Below, in pieces: positions 42,635 to 51,389 of a DNA stretch of 64,000 nt (position 1 is its first letter; each line of letters begins with the position of its first letter). Both the position numbers and the translations under genes were made by a program. Where the stretch lies: the NCBI RefSeq assembly GCF_018403185.1, contig NZ_BOSE01000013.1, positions 62,001-126,000 of the forward strand, read 5' to 3'. The stretch is from Paenibacillus montaniterrae. Lineage in GTDB: Bacteria > Bacillota > Bacilli > Paenibacillales > Paenibacillaceae. Below the pieces are notes generated by a model. That model was not told where the DNA came from. It did no database searches and was given only the letters and a program-made list of their open reading frames with translations.

Positions 42635-44336
42635 TAAATTATTCAAGCTGATTCGCGAGGCCAATCCGCCGCGCTGGATGCTGGTTATCGCCGTAGTGCT
42701 CGGCATTATTGAGACGGCGTTTGGACTAGCAGTTCCGCTGCTGACGATGAATGTCATCAATTCGTTCGCGGACGGAGGGATGTCGCTGTTGTCCCTCATT
42801 TTAGTAGGATTTGCTTTGCTTTTGCAAGCAGCCGTATCCGGTATAGCCTTTTATATGATGACTGCGATTGGCGGCAAGGTAGTTGCTGCGATTCGCGAAC
42901 GGATATGGAATCATGTGCTGTATTTGCGGCTTCCGTATTTCGACAAGCATGAGTCAGGCGAAACGATGAGTCGAATCACACAGGATACAAATGTAATCAA
43001 GGAGCTGATTACCTCCCATTTCATCACGTTTTTCAACGGCCTGCTGTCGGTTATAGGCTCAGTTGCAATTTTGCTGTGGATGGATTGGAAAATGACGCTG
43101 ATGATGCTGATTGCGGTGCCTTTGTCGGTGGCGGTCATTATGCCGCTCGGGCAAAAGATGCATAATATATCACTTGCCAATCAGGACGATCTGGCGCGCT
43201 TCTCAGGCAATCTTGGCCGGGTGCTGACCAATATTCGCTTGGTTAGAGCCTATCAGGCAGAAAAGCTTGAGCAGAAGAAAGGGCAGGAGCAAATTTATAA
43301 TTTGTACCGCTTTGGCCTAAAGGAAGCGAAAATAATGGCGCTGCTCTCGCCTATTATGACGCTCATTATTATGCTGGTGCTCATTTTGCTGTTTGGCTAT
43401 GGCGGGGCGCAGGTTGCCAGAGGGGCGCTGTCGGCTGGCGCGCTGGTCGCGATTATGTTTTACTTGGTGCAAATCGTCGTGCCCTTCACGCAAATGGCGA
43501 CGTTTTTCACTTCCTTTCAAAAGGCGCTGGGCGCTACTCAGCGGCTGCATGAAATATTGGAGCATCCGCTCGAGCCTGAAGGCACTGATGAGCTGCGCGT
43601 GAAAGAGAGTGATATTAAATTCGAGGATGTTGCCTTCAAGTATGAGGAGAAACAAATATTTGAAAAGCTGAGCTTAACGATTCCTGCTGGCAAAACGACG
43701 GCACTGGTTGGCGGCAGCGGCGGCGGCAAAACGACGATTTTTTCGATTATCGAACGCTTTTATGAGCCGACTGGCGGGAAGATATGGTTTGGCGATCAGC
43801 CGCTGCAGCATATTAAGCTGAGGCAATGGCGCAATCTGTTTGGCTATGTATCGCAGGAAAGTCCACTCATTAACGGAACGATTCGCGACAATGTTACTTA
43901 TGGCGCTGACGATGCGAGCGATGAACAGGTCATAGCGGCTTTGAAAAAAGCCAACGCCTGGCAGTTTGTTAGTCAGCTTGAGGGCAGACTGGATTCGCAG
44001 GTTGGCGAGGCGGGTGTTAAGCTTTCGGGTGGTCAGCGTCAGCGAATCGCCATTGCCAGAGCGATTTTGCGCGATCCGAAAATATTGCTGCTGGATGAAG
44101 CGACCTCGAATTTAGATACGGAATCAGAAGGTTATGTACAGGAAGCGCTGCAGCAGGCGATGCAAGGACGGACGACGATCATTATTGCGCATCGGCTTTC
44201 GACCGTTACACATGCCGATCAATTAATTGTTCTGGAGAACGGAGTGATTACGGGCAAAGGAACGCATGAAGAGCTGCTGCGCCATCATGCGTATTATCAG
44301 AAGCTGGTAGCCCGTTCCACAGAAGCGATTGTCTAG
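42621..44336 (+). CDS. ABC multidrug exporter (fused permease/ATPase)
   Basis: A 571-residue half-transporter. The N-terminal 300 residues hold six membrane helices of an exporter (type IV) permease. The ATPase domain has Walker A ALVGGSGGGKTTIFSII, Q-loop GYVSQESPLINGTI, signature KLSGGQRQRIAIARAIL, Walker B ILLLDEATSNLD and switch IIIAHRLSTV. A BmrA-like homodimer expelling drugs is expected. It is translationally coupled to the MerR gene by a 14-bp overlap, with GGAGGAG inside that gene as its ribosome site. Confidence 0.95.
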   Translation: MKEPNKLFKLIREANPPRWMLVIAVVLGIIETAFGLAVPLLTMNVINSFADGGMSLLSLILVGFALLLQAAVSGIAFYMMTAIGGKVVAAIRERIWNHVLYLRLPYFDKHESGETMSRITQDTNVIKELITSHFITFFNGLLSVIGSVAILLWMDWKMTLMMLIAVPLSVAVIMPLGQKMHNISLANQDDLARFSGNLGRVLTNIRLVRAYQAEKLEQKKGQEQIYNLYRFGLKEAKIMALLSPIMTLIIMLVLILLFGYGGAQVARGALSAGALVAIMFYLVQIVVPFTQMATFFTSFQKALGATQRLHEILEHPLEPEGTDELRVKESDIKFEDVAFKYEEKQIFEKLSLTIPAGKTTALVGGSGGGKTTIFSIIERFYEPTGGKIWFGDQPLQHIKLRQWRNLFGYVSQESPLINGTIRDNVTYGADDASDEQVIAALKKANAWQFVSQLEGRLDSQVGEAGVKLSGGQRQRIAIARAILRDPKILLLDEATSNLDTESEGYVQEALQQAMQGRTTIIIAHRLSTVTHADQLIVLENGVITGKGTHEELLRHHAYYQKLVARSTEAIV

Positions 44337-44366
44337 CTCGGCAAGAGTGCTGCTGCATAGCCAGTA

Positions 44367-45317
44367 TCATGCATGTGAAGCGTTGTGAGCGCGCTTGAGC
44401 AGCAGCTTGCTGAACAGGGAAGCGAGCACCTGCTGAAACAGCATGCCAAATACAACAGGCATCGCAACCTTGCTTGGAAAATAAGTTGTAGCCACGATGA
44501 CGCCTAAAGCGATGTTGCGCATTCCTCCAGTATAGACAAAGGCTGCTGCTCGCGCATGATCCTTTATCATATAGCGCCCAATGAGCAGCGCAAATAAATA
44601 GCCTGAAACGGCAATAATCAGTACAAGCAGCAGCACCTTCGCCAACTGCCAATTGATCGTTTTCAGGTAAGGAGCGATTGCGCTGCTGTTGATGGCAACG
44701 ACTGAAAATAAACAAAGCTTGGAAAAAGGAGCGAGCTTTTTGCCGATTTTTCGCGGTAGCGCTCCTTTCGTAAGCTCATTGGCTAGAACTCCCGCAACAG
44801 TAGGCAGCACAATCATTAGCAGCAAATCTACAATCAACGCCGCTGCATCCAGCTCTATTTTTTCGCCAGATACAATAAATAGCAGCAGCGGCATAAGCAA
44901 CGGTGCAAGCAGTGTGTCAATCAGTATAATAGACAGCCCTAACGGCATATTTCCTTTGCAAATATGAATCCAGATCATGCTTGTCACCCCAGTTGGGACA
45001 GCAACAAAGACGGTGAAGCCAATCGTCAGCAAATGATCATTGAACGTTGCGCTCGCCAGAAAATAAGCCCAGAGCGGCATAAGCAAATGTAAAAATAAAA
45101 TAGAGCCCAAAATTAGATAAGGATGCTTTTTAAATACGTGAATATCTTTAACCTGCATATTTAAACTGCCTGAAAACGTCATAAATGCAAACATCCACGT
45201 TACAAGAAATAATAGCTGATGTCCAACATGTTCGAATATAACACCGAGCACAAGGCTGAGCGGAGTTAAAACTGCGATATATTTTTGCAAAAACAGATTA
45301 AGTTTGTCCAGCATCAT
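44367..45317 (-). CDS. Bile acid:sodium symporter-family (BASS) transporter
   Basis: A membrane protein of 316 residues with about nine to ten helices and BASS-type motifs (FVAVPTGVTSMIWIHICKGNMPLGLSIILIDT split here as two halves, and FVYTGGMRNIALGVIV). Substrates in bacteria include organic anions and pantoate-like acids; it cannot be specified. ATG 45317 follows GAAGGC; the upstream open frame lacks a ribosome site. Its promoter region adjoins that of the divergent dioxygenase operon. Confidence 0.85.
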   Translation of the reverse strand: MMLDKLNLFLQKYIAVLTPLSLVLGVIFEHVGHQLLFLVTWMFAFMTFSGSLNMQVKDIHVFKKHPYLILGSILFLHLLMPLWAYFLASATFNDHLLTIGFTVFVAVPTGVTSMIWIHICKGNMPLGLSIILIDTLLAPLLMPLLLFIVSGEKIELDAAALIVDLLLMIVLPTVAGVLANELTKGALPRKIGKKLAPFSKLCLFSVVAINSSAIAPYLKTINWQLAKVLLLVLIIAVSGYLFALLIGRYMIKDHARAAAFVYTGGMRNIALGVIVATTYFPSKVAMPVVFGMLFQQVLASLFSKLLLKRAHNASHA

Positions 45318-45418
45318 TAAGCCTTCTTTAATTAGTATCGTCTGTAGTGAACCATATGTATTGTAACATAATTTTAGATATAGGGACTTGGGTAACGACA
45401 AACCTTTATGCCAAGTAG

Positions 45419-45465
45419 TTGACAGCAGAAAATAGCTATGCTAATATTATCTCAAATTAAAGATA
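45419..45465 (+). promoter_or_regulatory. Promoter and overlapping operator of the dioxygenase operon
   Basis: TTGACA (45419-45424), 17 bases, TAATAT (45442-45447): a near-perfect housekeeping promoter. Immediately after the -10 box lies TATCTCAAATTAAAGATA (45448-45465), an imperfect palindrome covering the transcription start. A repressor there would block initiation. Its arms match those of the second palindrome at 45563. Confidence 0.75.
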
Positions 45466-45562
45466 TTATACTTTAAGATAATGTATGAAGCTGTTGCTGA
45501 ATGCATAAGTTATAGCTATCTGAGTGTAAAATGGAAGCTTCAGCAAATTTATTTTTAGCAAA

Positions 45563-45580
45563 TATCTTAAAATTAAGATA
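45563..45580. promoter_or_regulatory. Second operator palindrome (TATCTTAA/TTAAGATA)
   Basis: TATCTTAAAATTAAGATA has perfect 8-bp arms and lies 18 bp before the dioxygenase ATG. The layout recalls MhqR-type operators, whose arms also read ATCTc-type/GAGAT-type in Bacillus. The regulator is not encoded next to it. Confidence 0.7.
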
Positions 45581-45598
45581 ATAAATGGAGGGCTTAAA

Positions 45599-46582
45599 AT
45601 GAATCAATTAAAAGGGATCCACCACGTTACGGCAATTACGAGCAGTGCAGAGAAAAATTATCAATTTTTTACGTATGTGCTTGGCATGCGGCTTGTTAAA
45701 AAGACGGTCAATCAGGACGATATTCAAACCTACCATTTGTTTTTTGCAGATGACAAAGGCTCAGCGGGTACAGATATGACATTTTTTGATTTCCCGGGCA
45801 TTCCGCAGGGCACTCACGGCACAAATGAAATTTATAAAACAGCCTTTCGCGTACCATCAGATGCTGCACTCGACTATTCGATCAAGCGCTTTGACAAGTA
45901 TGAGGTCAAGCATAACGGGATAGAGGAGCTTTTTGGCAAAAAGAGCATTTCCTTCGTTGATTTTGATGAGCAGCACTATATGCTGATTTCAGATGAGCAT
46001 AATGAAGGAGTAGCATCAGGCACACCATGGCAGGACGGACCTGTGCCGCTTGAATATGCGATTACTGGCTTGGGGCCGATCCATATTCGTATCGCCAAAA
46101 TCGACTACTTCAAAGAAATGCTGGAGAAAACGATGCTCATGCGCCAAGTAGCAAAGGAAGGATCGCTCTATTTGTACGAAGTAGGCGAGGGCGGCAACGG
46201 GGCTCAAGTTATTGTCGAGCATAACGTGGTCCTTCCGCCAGCGCGACAAGGCTACGGCACCGTCCATCACGCCGCTTTCCGCGTTGCAGATACAGAGGTG
46301 CTGCATGAGTGGATCGGTCATATGGAAGGCTTTGGCTTTCCAACCTCCGGCTATGTTGACCGCTTCTTCTTTGAGTCGTTATATGTACGGGTTGCGCCAG
46401 GCATTTTGTTTGAGTGGGCAACCGACGGACCGGGCTTTATGGGAGATGAGCCCTATGAAACGTTAGGCGAGAAGCTGTCGCTGCCGCCATTTTTGGAAGG
46501 CAAGCGCGAGCAAATTGAGAAGCTGGTAAGACCAATTGATACGGTGCGCAGCACGTTAAAGCTTGAAAAGGAATATTTGTAA
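45599..46582 (+). CDS. Ring-cleaving dioxygenase, glyoxalase fold (MhqO-like), copy 1
   Basis: A 327-residue protein with two vicinal-oxygen-chelate domains, each with a metal-binding HHVTAI or VHHAAFRV histidine. In Bacillus MhqO-type enzymes degrade hydroquinones and catechols. Domain 1 covers about residues 1-140 and domain 2 150-300. GGAGGG precedes the ATG. It is the first gene of an operon controlled by two palindromes, and the second copy follows 24 bp after it. Confidence 0.93.
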   Translation: MNQLKGIHHVTAITSSAEKNYQFFTYVLGMRLVKKTVNQDDIQTYHLFFADDKGSAGTDMTFFDFPGIPQGTHGTNEIYKTAFRVPSDAALDYSIKRFDKYEVKHNGIEELFGKKSISFVDFDEQHYMLISDEHNEGVASGTPWQDGPVPLEYAITGLGPIHIRIAKIDYFKEMLEKTMLMRQVAKEGSLYLYEVGEGGNGAQVIVEHNVVLPPARQGYGTVHHAAFRVADTEVLHEWIGHMEGFGFPTSGYVDRFFFESLYVRVAPGILFEWATDGPGFMGDEPYETLGEKLSLPPFLEGKREQIEKLVRPIDTVRSTLKLEKEYL

Positions 46583-46605
46583 TGCAAGCAAAGGAGTGGA
46601 GAAAG

Positions 46606-47556
46606 ATGAGCAAGCAAACAGCAGGCATTCACCATATTACCGCTATTGTCGGGCATCCGCAGGAAAATGTAGATTTCTATGCAGGAGTGCTGGGCTTGCG
46701 CCTCGTCAAAAAAACAGTCAACTTCGATGATCCAGGAACCTATCATCTATACTTTGGCAATGAAGGCGGCAAGCCAGGGACCATTATTACGTTTTTCCCA
46801 TGGGCGAATGCCCGCTCTGGTACAATTGGCGATGGTCAGGTTGGTGTAACGAGCTACGCGATTCCGGAAGGCGCTATGCCATTTTGGAAGCAGCGCCTTA
46901 CCTCGTTCAACATACCGTTCAGCGAATCAGAGCGTTTTGGCGAGCAAGTCGTGCAGTTCAACGATGTGCATGGCTTGCAGCTTGAGCTTGTGGAGCGTGC
47001 GGCAGGCGAGTCTAATTCGTGGACATTTGGCAAGATTGGCAAGGATACGGCTATTAAAGGGTTTGGTGGGGCTACTCTCTATTCCAGTCGGCCGCAGCAT
47101 ACAGCTGCTGTGTTAACTGAAGTCATGGGACTTGAACAGGTGGCAACTGAAGGAGACTTTACGAGATTCCGCTCAACTGCCGACATCGGCAATATGATCG
47201 ATGTAAAAAATAGCACAGGCCAACGCGGAAGGATGGGCCCAGGCACAGTTCATCATATTGCATGGCGGGCTGTTGATGACAATGATCATCTTAGCTGGCA
47301 GGAGCATGTGATGCAGCAGCATTTGCATGTGACCGATGTTAAGGACCGCAACTACTTCAATGCGATTTATTTCCGTGAGCCAGGTGAAATATTGTTCGAG
47401 ATTGCCACTGACCCGCCAGGCTTTGCCCATGATGAATCGCAGGCAACGATGGGTAGTCAGCTTATGCTTCCTCCGCAATACGAGCAATATCGTGATCGCT
47501 TGAATGCAATGCTTATTCCGATCGAGGTACGCGAATTGGATCGAGTCAGCTCCTGA
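46606..47556 (+). CDS. Ring-cleaving dioxygenase, glyoxalase fold, copy 2
   Basis: A 316-residue paralogue of the preceding gene with the same two-domain layout (GIHHITAIVGHPQENVDFYAGVLG, then GTVHHIAWRAVDDNDHL). ATG 46606 follows AAAGGAGTGGAG; the frame overlaps the upstream stop but without a ribosome site. The pair probably arose by duplication, since the first 60 residues align throughout (GIHHxTAI, LGxRLVKKTVNxDDxxTYHL). A role in electrophile detoxification is inferred. Confidence 0.93.
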   Translation: MSKQTAGIHHITAIVGHPQENVDFYAGVLGLRLVKKTVNFDDPGTYHLYFGNEGGKPGTIITFFPWANARSGTIGDGQVGVTSYAIPEGAMPFWKQRLTSFNIPFSESERFGEQVVQFNDVHGLQLELVERAAGESNSWTFGKIGKDTAIKGFGGATLYSSRPQHTAAVLTEVMGLEQVATEGDFTRFRSTADIGNMIDVKNSTGQRGRMGPGTVHHIAWRAVDDNDHLSWQEHVMQQHLHVTDVKDRNYFNAIYFREPGEILFEIATDPPGFAHDESQATMGSQLMLPPQYEQYRDRLNAMLIPIEVRELDRVSS

Positions 47557-47578
47557 CATGCGTTCATATTTTATAATC

Positions 47579-47628
47579 AGCTCCTGCTTTAATCGTGCAT
47601 TTTGCTGTACGATTAGAGCAGGAGCTTA
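47579..47628 (+). terminator. Hairpin after the dioxygenase operon
   Basis: AGCTCCTGCT and AGCAGGAGCT pair, with an inner TAATCGT/ACGATTA extension. The T-run is weak (TTATGCTTGTTT), so termination strength is uncertain. Confidence 0.75.
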
Positions 47629-47723
47629 TGCTTGTTTACGACTGTTTTCACTGAACTCTACGGAGCGTGGATTGTTGGAGGCTGATAGCAGCGATTATGA
47701 TATAGATGTTTGGAGGGAATGAG

Positions 47724-48335
47724 ATGGATTGCAGTAAAGTTGGCCAGCTAATTTATAAGCTTCGCAAGGAAAAAGGGATGACGCAGAAGCAGCTGGCAGA
47801 TCTTTTGAACATTAGCGACAAAACGGTATCAAAATGGGAGCGCGGAATGGGCTGCCCTGACGTAACACTGCTCGGGATGCTGTCTGGCATTTTGGGAGTG
47901 GAGATTGAGAAAATTTTAGCAGGTGAATTAAATCCAAATGATAAGGACAACGGAAATATGAAGCGAATCAAATTTTATGAGTGCACAAGCTGCGGCAACG
48001 TGATGACCAGCTCGGGCGAAGCGAGTCTATCCTGCTGCGGTAGAATATTAGAGCCGCTGCAGGCCCAACAGGCAGACAGTAAGCATCAAGTTACAGTCGA
48101 AACTGATGGGGAAGAGTATTTTATAACGCTGGAGCATGAGATGCTCAAGGAGCATTATATTTCGTTTGCGGCGCTCGTTACAGCTGACAGAGTACTGCTG
48201 ATCAAGCTGTATCCAGAGCAATATGCTCAGTTCACAATGCCTAAATTGCGCCATAGTTCAGCGCTGTATGTCTATTGCACCAAGCATGGCTTATTCAAGT
48301 ATGAGCCGTTGCATACGCTAGCGGTTGAGTTGTAG
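47724..48335 (+). CDS. XRE-family HTH protein with zinc-ribbon-like C-terminal part
   Basis: A 203-residue protein. Residues about 1-65 form a Cro/C1 helix-turn-helix (GQLIYKLRKEKGMTQKQLADLLNISDKTVSKWERGMG). A two-Cys segment YECTSCGNVMTSSGEASLSCCG follows at about 85, and the rest (VTVETDGEEYFITLEHEMLKEHYISF) resembles a desulfoferrodoxin-like beta domain (H-E-M-x-x-x-H). ATG 47724 is chosen for GGAGGGAATGAG upstream. Metal or redox sensing is plausible but unproven. Confidence 0.85.
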   Translation: MDCSKVGQLIYKLRKEKGMTQKQLADLLNISDKTVSKWERGMGCPDVTLLGMLSGILGVEIEKILAGELNPNDKDNGNMKRIKFYECTSCGNVMTSSGEASLSCCGRILEPLQAQQADSKHQVTVETDGEEYFITLEHEMLKEHYISFAALVTADRVLLIKLYPEQYAQFTMPKLRHSSALYVYCTKHGLFKYEPLHTLAVEL

Positions 48336-48440
48336 ACAAGCAACATGCATTTCAGTTTTTTGTACGGGCATACTAACATTGATTCAGGCTCTGGTGGCAG
48401 CAGCCTATGTAACACTAGCAAGCCAAGGAGAGATGATAAG

Positions 48441-48686
48441 ATGGCGGTATGCCCACTATGCAATGCCTTGCAGCAGCTTATTGCCTACTGCTCTAATTGC
48501 CAAGCGCAGTTGGAGGATTGCGGCAAGGTATCGGATTTTCTTGATCCCTATGGGCACTATAACGATGACGAAACTGTAAAAATGGGCGATGGCTACCCGG
48601 ACACAGCAACTGGCTCCATTTGTCCGCATTTATTGGCATGCATGCAATGCGGCAGCGATGAGGTGCGATTTATACAACTTACTTAA
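48441..48686 (+). CDS. Small zinc-ribbon protein
   Basis: An 81-residue cysteine-rich protein with pairs CPLCN, YCSNC and a final CMQCG, plus ICPH, enough for one or two zinc ribbons. ATG 48441 follows GGAGAGATGATAAG. It continues in the same direction as the XRE gene 105 bp upstream. I cannot name a specific role; nucleic-acid or protein binding is typical for such proteins. Confidence 0.75.
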   Translation: MAVCPLCNALQQLIAYCSNCQAQLEDCGKVSDFLDPYGHYNDDETVKMGDGYPDTATGSICPHLLACMQCGSDEVRFIQLT

Positions 48687-48865
48687 TTTCGTATAAAAAC
48701 TTCCCTGATGCTTAACGAGCAGCGGGTAGTAGTTGGCAGGCGATACCGTTAAGGAAGAGCCAAGCACGATAAATAAGTCAGCACTCCGTGCCCGTTCAGC
48801 AGCTCCAAATGCTGCTCAGCCAGCGACTCGCCAAACAATACAATGCTTCGATCCGTTCGCGGTAA
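48687..48865 (-). pseudogene. Remnant of a Sir2-family NAD-dependent deacetylase gene
   Basis: On the minus strand, one frame reads SIVLFGESLAEQHLELLN (Sir2 normally VVLFGExLP) and, after a frameshift near 48803, another reads RARSADLFIVLGSSLTVSPA then NYYPLLVKHQG. The order and spacing match the C-terminal half of Sir2, including the GSSLxVxPA NAD-binding motif. Only about 60 of the usual 240 residues remain and the frame is broken. Nothing of the N-terminal half is seen upstream. Confidence 0.8.
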
Positions 48866-49008
48866 AATTAGACAAATGGCTAGCTAGTATTCTTCATATT
48901 CACCCCGATTTTTCTATCCTCGTTATCTATGCATACTAGACTCAAAAATCTCGTTCTATACAACCTCCTTTTCGACGTGACTCCCGCTTACTCATGTTTT
49001 TGCGCTAA

Positions 49009-49177
49009 ACTAGGGCGTGTATGCAAACTCAGAAGGGAGCAGATTATACCGAATGTTCGTTCCATGCAAGGCGCTTTTTCGAAGGCGTACCGGGTGTACG
49101 TCAAGGAAAGGCAACGCAGCAGGGGGCGAAAAGGCGGTATAGGATGCCCCTAAGCGGGTTTGCATACACGCCCTAGT
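49009..49177. repeat. MITE-like element (family R3) with perfect 20-bp inverted ends
   Basis: A 169-bp non-coding element begins ACTAGGGCGTGTATGCAAAC and ends with its exact reverse complement. The inside has no frame worth calling. An ACTAG border at each end may contain a target duplication (CTAG or TA). Size and ends fit a miniature inverted-repeat element mobilised by a transposase encoded elsewhere. It lies between the Sir2 remnant and the AraC gene. Confidence 0.88.
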
Positions 49178-49244
49178 AAAAACTTCGCAATTCTAATCAA
49201 AAAAAGATTACGCTCCTGAGCTATGATGAAGAAGAGGTGAGCGA

Positions 49245-50120
49245 ATGAAATACAGTAGAGCAACTCAGCAAACGATTCATTACATTGAAGAGCATTTGCA
49301 TCATGAGCTGCTGCTTGATGATCTTGTACTGGCGGCTGGATATTCCAAATATCATTTGACTCGGATTTTCAAGCAGGAAACCGGAAAGTCCTTAAGCGAG
49401 TACATCCGTATGCGGCGCCTTGCAGTTGCTGCAATGCTGCTGCTTCATACCGAGCACTCGATATTGGATATCGCCTTGGAGCTGCATTTTCAGTCACAGG
49501 AGGCCTTTACGAGGTCATTTCGCGAGCTGTACGCAATGCCGCCAGGAAAATATCGCAAAATGATGAAATCAATATGGAGAACGGAGGAAGATTATATGGT
49601 ACCAGCACAAGAAGTAAAAGGATGGTTTTTAAGCGGATCACATCCATGGAAATACAACTATGCAATTGATGAGAAGGTGTTTCACTCGGGCAATCGCTCA
49701 GGTGTATTGTATTCGATCGAAAGCGCCGATGAAGGAGAATTCGGCACGATGATGCAGAGCTTCCTTGCTGACGACTATAGAGGCAAACGATTGAAAATGT
49801 CATGCTACTTGAAATCGGAAAAGGCTCATAAATGTGCAGCATGGTGTCGTGTGGACAATGCAGCGGGCGACTCGATTCAATTTGACAATATGGACAACAG
49901 AGCGATTCTGGGCACTACGGATTGGAACTATTATACGATTGTGCTTGATGTGCCCGAGGAAAGCGACTCAATTCATTTCGGTGTGCTGCTTATTGGCAGC
50001 GGCAAAGTATGGGCTGACGGATTCAGCTTTGAGGTTGTCGATGAAAAAACACCGCTCACCAATATGGAAATTCAAAAAATTTTGCCGAAGCAGCCTGCCA
50101 ATCTTGATTTTAGCGAATAG
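49245..50120 (+). CDS. AraC-family regulator with C-terminal carbohydrate-binding-like domain
   Basis: A 291-residue regulator with the DNA-binding part first. Residues about 8-105 hold two helix-turn-helix units (LDDLVLAAGYSKYHLTRIFKQETG and LDIALELHFQSQEAFTRSFRELY, ending PPGKYRK). Residues about 130-280 form a beta-sandwich like a carbohydrate-binding or lipocalin-type module (MSCYLKSEKAHKCAAWCRVD, WNYYTIVLDVPEESDSIHFG). This order is the AraC/SoxS-MarA-like layout with an effector domain behind. GAGGTGAG precedes the ATG. Target genes unknown. Confidence 0.88.
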   Translation: MKYSRATQQTIHYIEEHLHHELLLDDLVLAAGYSKYHLTRIFKQETGKSLSEYIRMRRLAVAAMLLLHTEHSILDIALELHFQSQEAFTRSFRELYAMPPGKYRKMMKSIWRTEEDYMVPAQEVKGWFLSGSHPWKYNYAIDEKVFHSGNRSGVLYSIESADEGEFGTMMQSFLADDYRGKRLKMSCYLKSEKAHKCAAWCRVDNAAGDSIQFDNMDNRAILGTTDWNYYTIVLDVPEESDSIHFGVLLIGSGKVWADGFSFEVVDEKTPLTNMEIQKILPKQPANLDFSE

Positions 50121-50159
50121 TTGTCCTGCATGGGATGGAGCTAGCCAAGAAAGCGAAGC

Positions 50160-51275
50160 TTACAGCGGCTCGGGCTCGCTCCATTCAACGGCAGAGAAAC
50201 GAGTATGCAGCTTCCATATCAGCTCGGAACGGCTGTTCACTTCAATCTTAGCGAAAATCGCCTTCAAATGATCCTGTACTGTATGGCCGCTAATTGCCAG
50301 CTGGCTCGCGATTTGCTTGTTGGAGCTGCCCTTGAGCAGCTCATACACCATCTGCTGCTCACGCGGCGTTAGCCCATAAAGCTGCATCAGGTATGGCAGC
50401 ATGCTTGCAGGTGAAGCTGACTGCATCGTGACCACGATTTGCTGCTGGGCAGCAGCATGAGGGTAGCTTGCATCAGCGGGCTGCAAATAAGCTGCTTTAA
50501 TCGTCATAAAGCCTTCATTCTGCAGCGGAATAAACAGACTGTGCTGCTGCAGCCGATGATCGGCAAGCAGCTTGCTGCCAAGTGCTTGCAGCGGCTTAGG
50601 CAGCTGCTGCTCCATTAGCTGCTCAGCCTGCTGCAGCAAGCGCAGCAGCTTTTTGCCGCGTTCATTGCAGTAGAGCACCTGGAGTTGCCCTGACAGCAGC
50701 AGGAAGCCCTGCTCGCTCTCAGCAGTTTGTACCGATAATGCAGCACGATCATAATAATACTGCTTCAAAACTTCTCCCATAATAGGGACAAGCCACTCAA
50801 GCTGATGCTCGTCCGTTTCTGTAAAGATCGGCTGAGCAGCAGTTTTGCACTTGAAAAGCGTAAGAAAGCCCCAGCATTGTCCCTCATAAAATAGTGCAGC
50901 GCGCAGCTCATCGCTAAAGCCCCCAGGCTCAAGCAGCTCCGTATAGCGCTGATTAAGCTGCGGTTTACCTCCTGCTGCCTCGTTTAAACGGATGACATAC
51001 CTATTGTTTCTTACCATTTCCTCATAGCTTAATTGATCAAGCTTGGCATACTCGGCTGCAAGCAGCTTGTCATGCATATGCTCAATTGCCGGAGCTGTTA
51101 AAGCTCCAGTCGATAGCAGCGTAAGCGGATCTGTTAAGGTAAAGCAGTATGCATCAAATTCAATTTGCTTTCTCATCGCCTCCAGCATAGCCAAGCGATA
51201 GCTTGCAGCATCCTGAGCTTGCCTGTGGCAGGCATTAGAAATGCTGCGCCAGTACGAACTGGCGGGAGTCTTCAT
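50160..51275 (-). CDS. LuxR-type transcriptional regulator
   Basis: A 371-residue protein. The C-terminal 65 residues are a LuxR helix-turn-helix (LTPREQQMVYELLKGSSNKQ, then IASQLAISGHTVQDHLKAIFAKI). The first 200 residues look like a GAF-type sensor (ALFYEGQCWGFLTLFKCKTA is typical). ATG 51275 follows AAAGGAGAGATAAAC; the frame is open upstream without a ribosome site. It is divergent from a saccharopine-dehydrogenase-like gene, with a Fur-like box in the gap, so iron may control one or both. Confidence 0.87.
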   Translation of the reverse strand: MKTPASSYWRSISNACHRQAQDAASYRLAMLEAMRKQIEFDAYCFTLTDPLTLLSTGALTAPAIEHMHDKLLAAEYAKLDQLSYEEMVRNNRYVIRLNEAAGGKPQLNQRYTELLEPGGFSDELRAALFYEGQCWGFLTLFKCKTAAQPIFTETDEHQLEWLVPIMGEVLKQYYYDRAALSVQTAESEQGFLLLSGQLQVLYCNERGKKLLRLLQQAEQLMEQQLPKPLQALGSKLLADHRLQQHSLFIPLQNEGFMTIKAAYLQPADASYPHAAAQQQIVVTMQSASPASMLPYLMQLYGLTPREQQMVYELLKGSSNKQIASQLAISGHTVQDHLKAIFAKIEVNSRSELIWKLHTRFSAVEWSEPEPL

Positions 51276-51337
51276 GTTTATCTCTCCTTTATCCCCCGTA
51301 TTTATGGGATGGCGAAAAAATGCCGCTTCATTATAAT

Positions 51338-51352
51338 TGAGAATTATTATCA
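51338..51352. promoter_or_regulatory. Fur-like box in the LuxR/saccharopine dehydrogenase gap
   Basis: TGAGAATTATTATCA matches the Bacillus 7-1-7 Fur consensus TGATAATNATTATCA at all but one of the 14 specified positions. It lies 62 bp upstream of the LuxR-type start and 37 bp upstream of the dehydrogenase start. Confidence 0.65.
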
Positions 51353-51389
51353 ATTATATCATAAAACAAGTTAAAGGAAGAGGTCAATC

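Noticed and set aside
48733..49153. Two plus-strand open frames of 68 and 74 codons
   Set aside because: The first runs antisense over the Sir2 remnant and the second spans the MITE-like element; neither has a plausible ribosome site or protein pattern.
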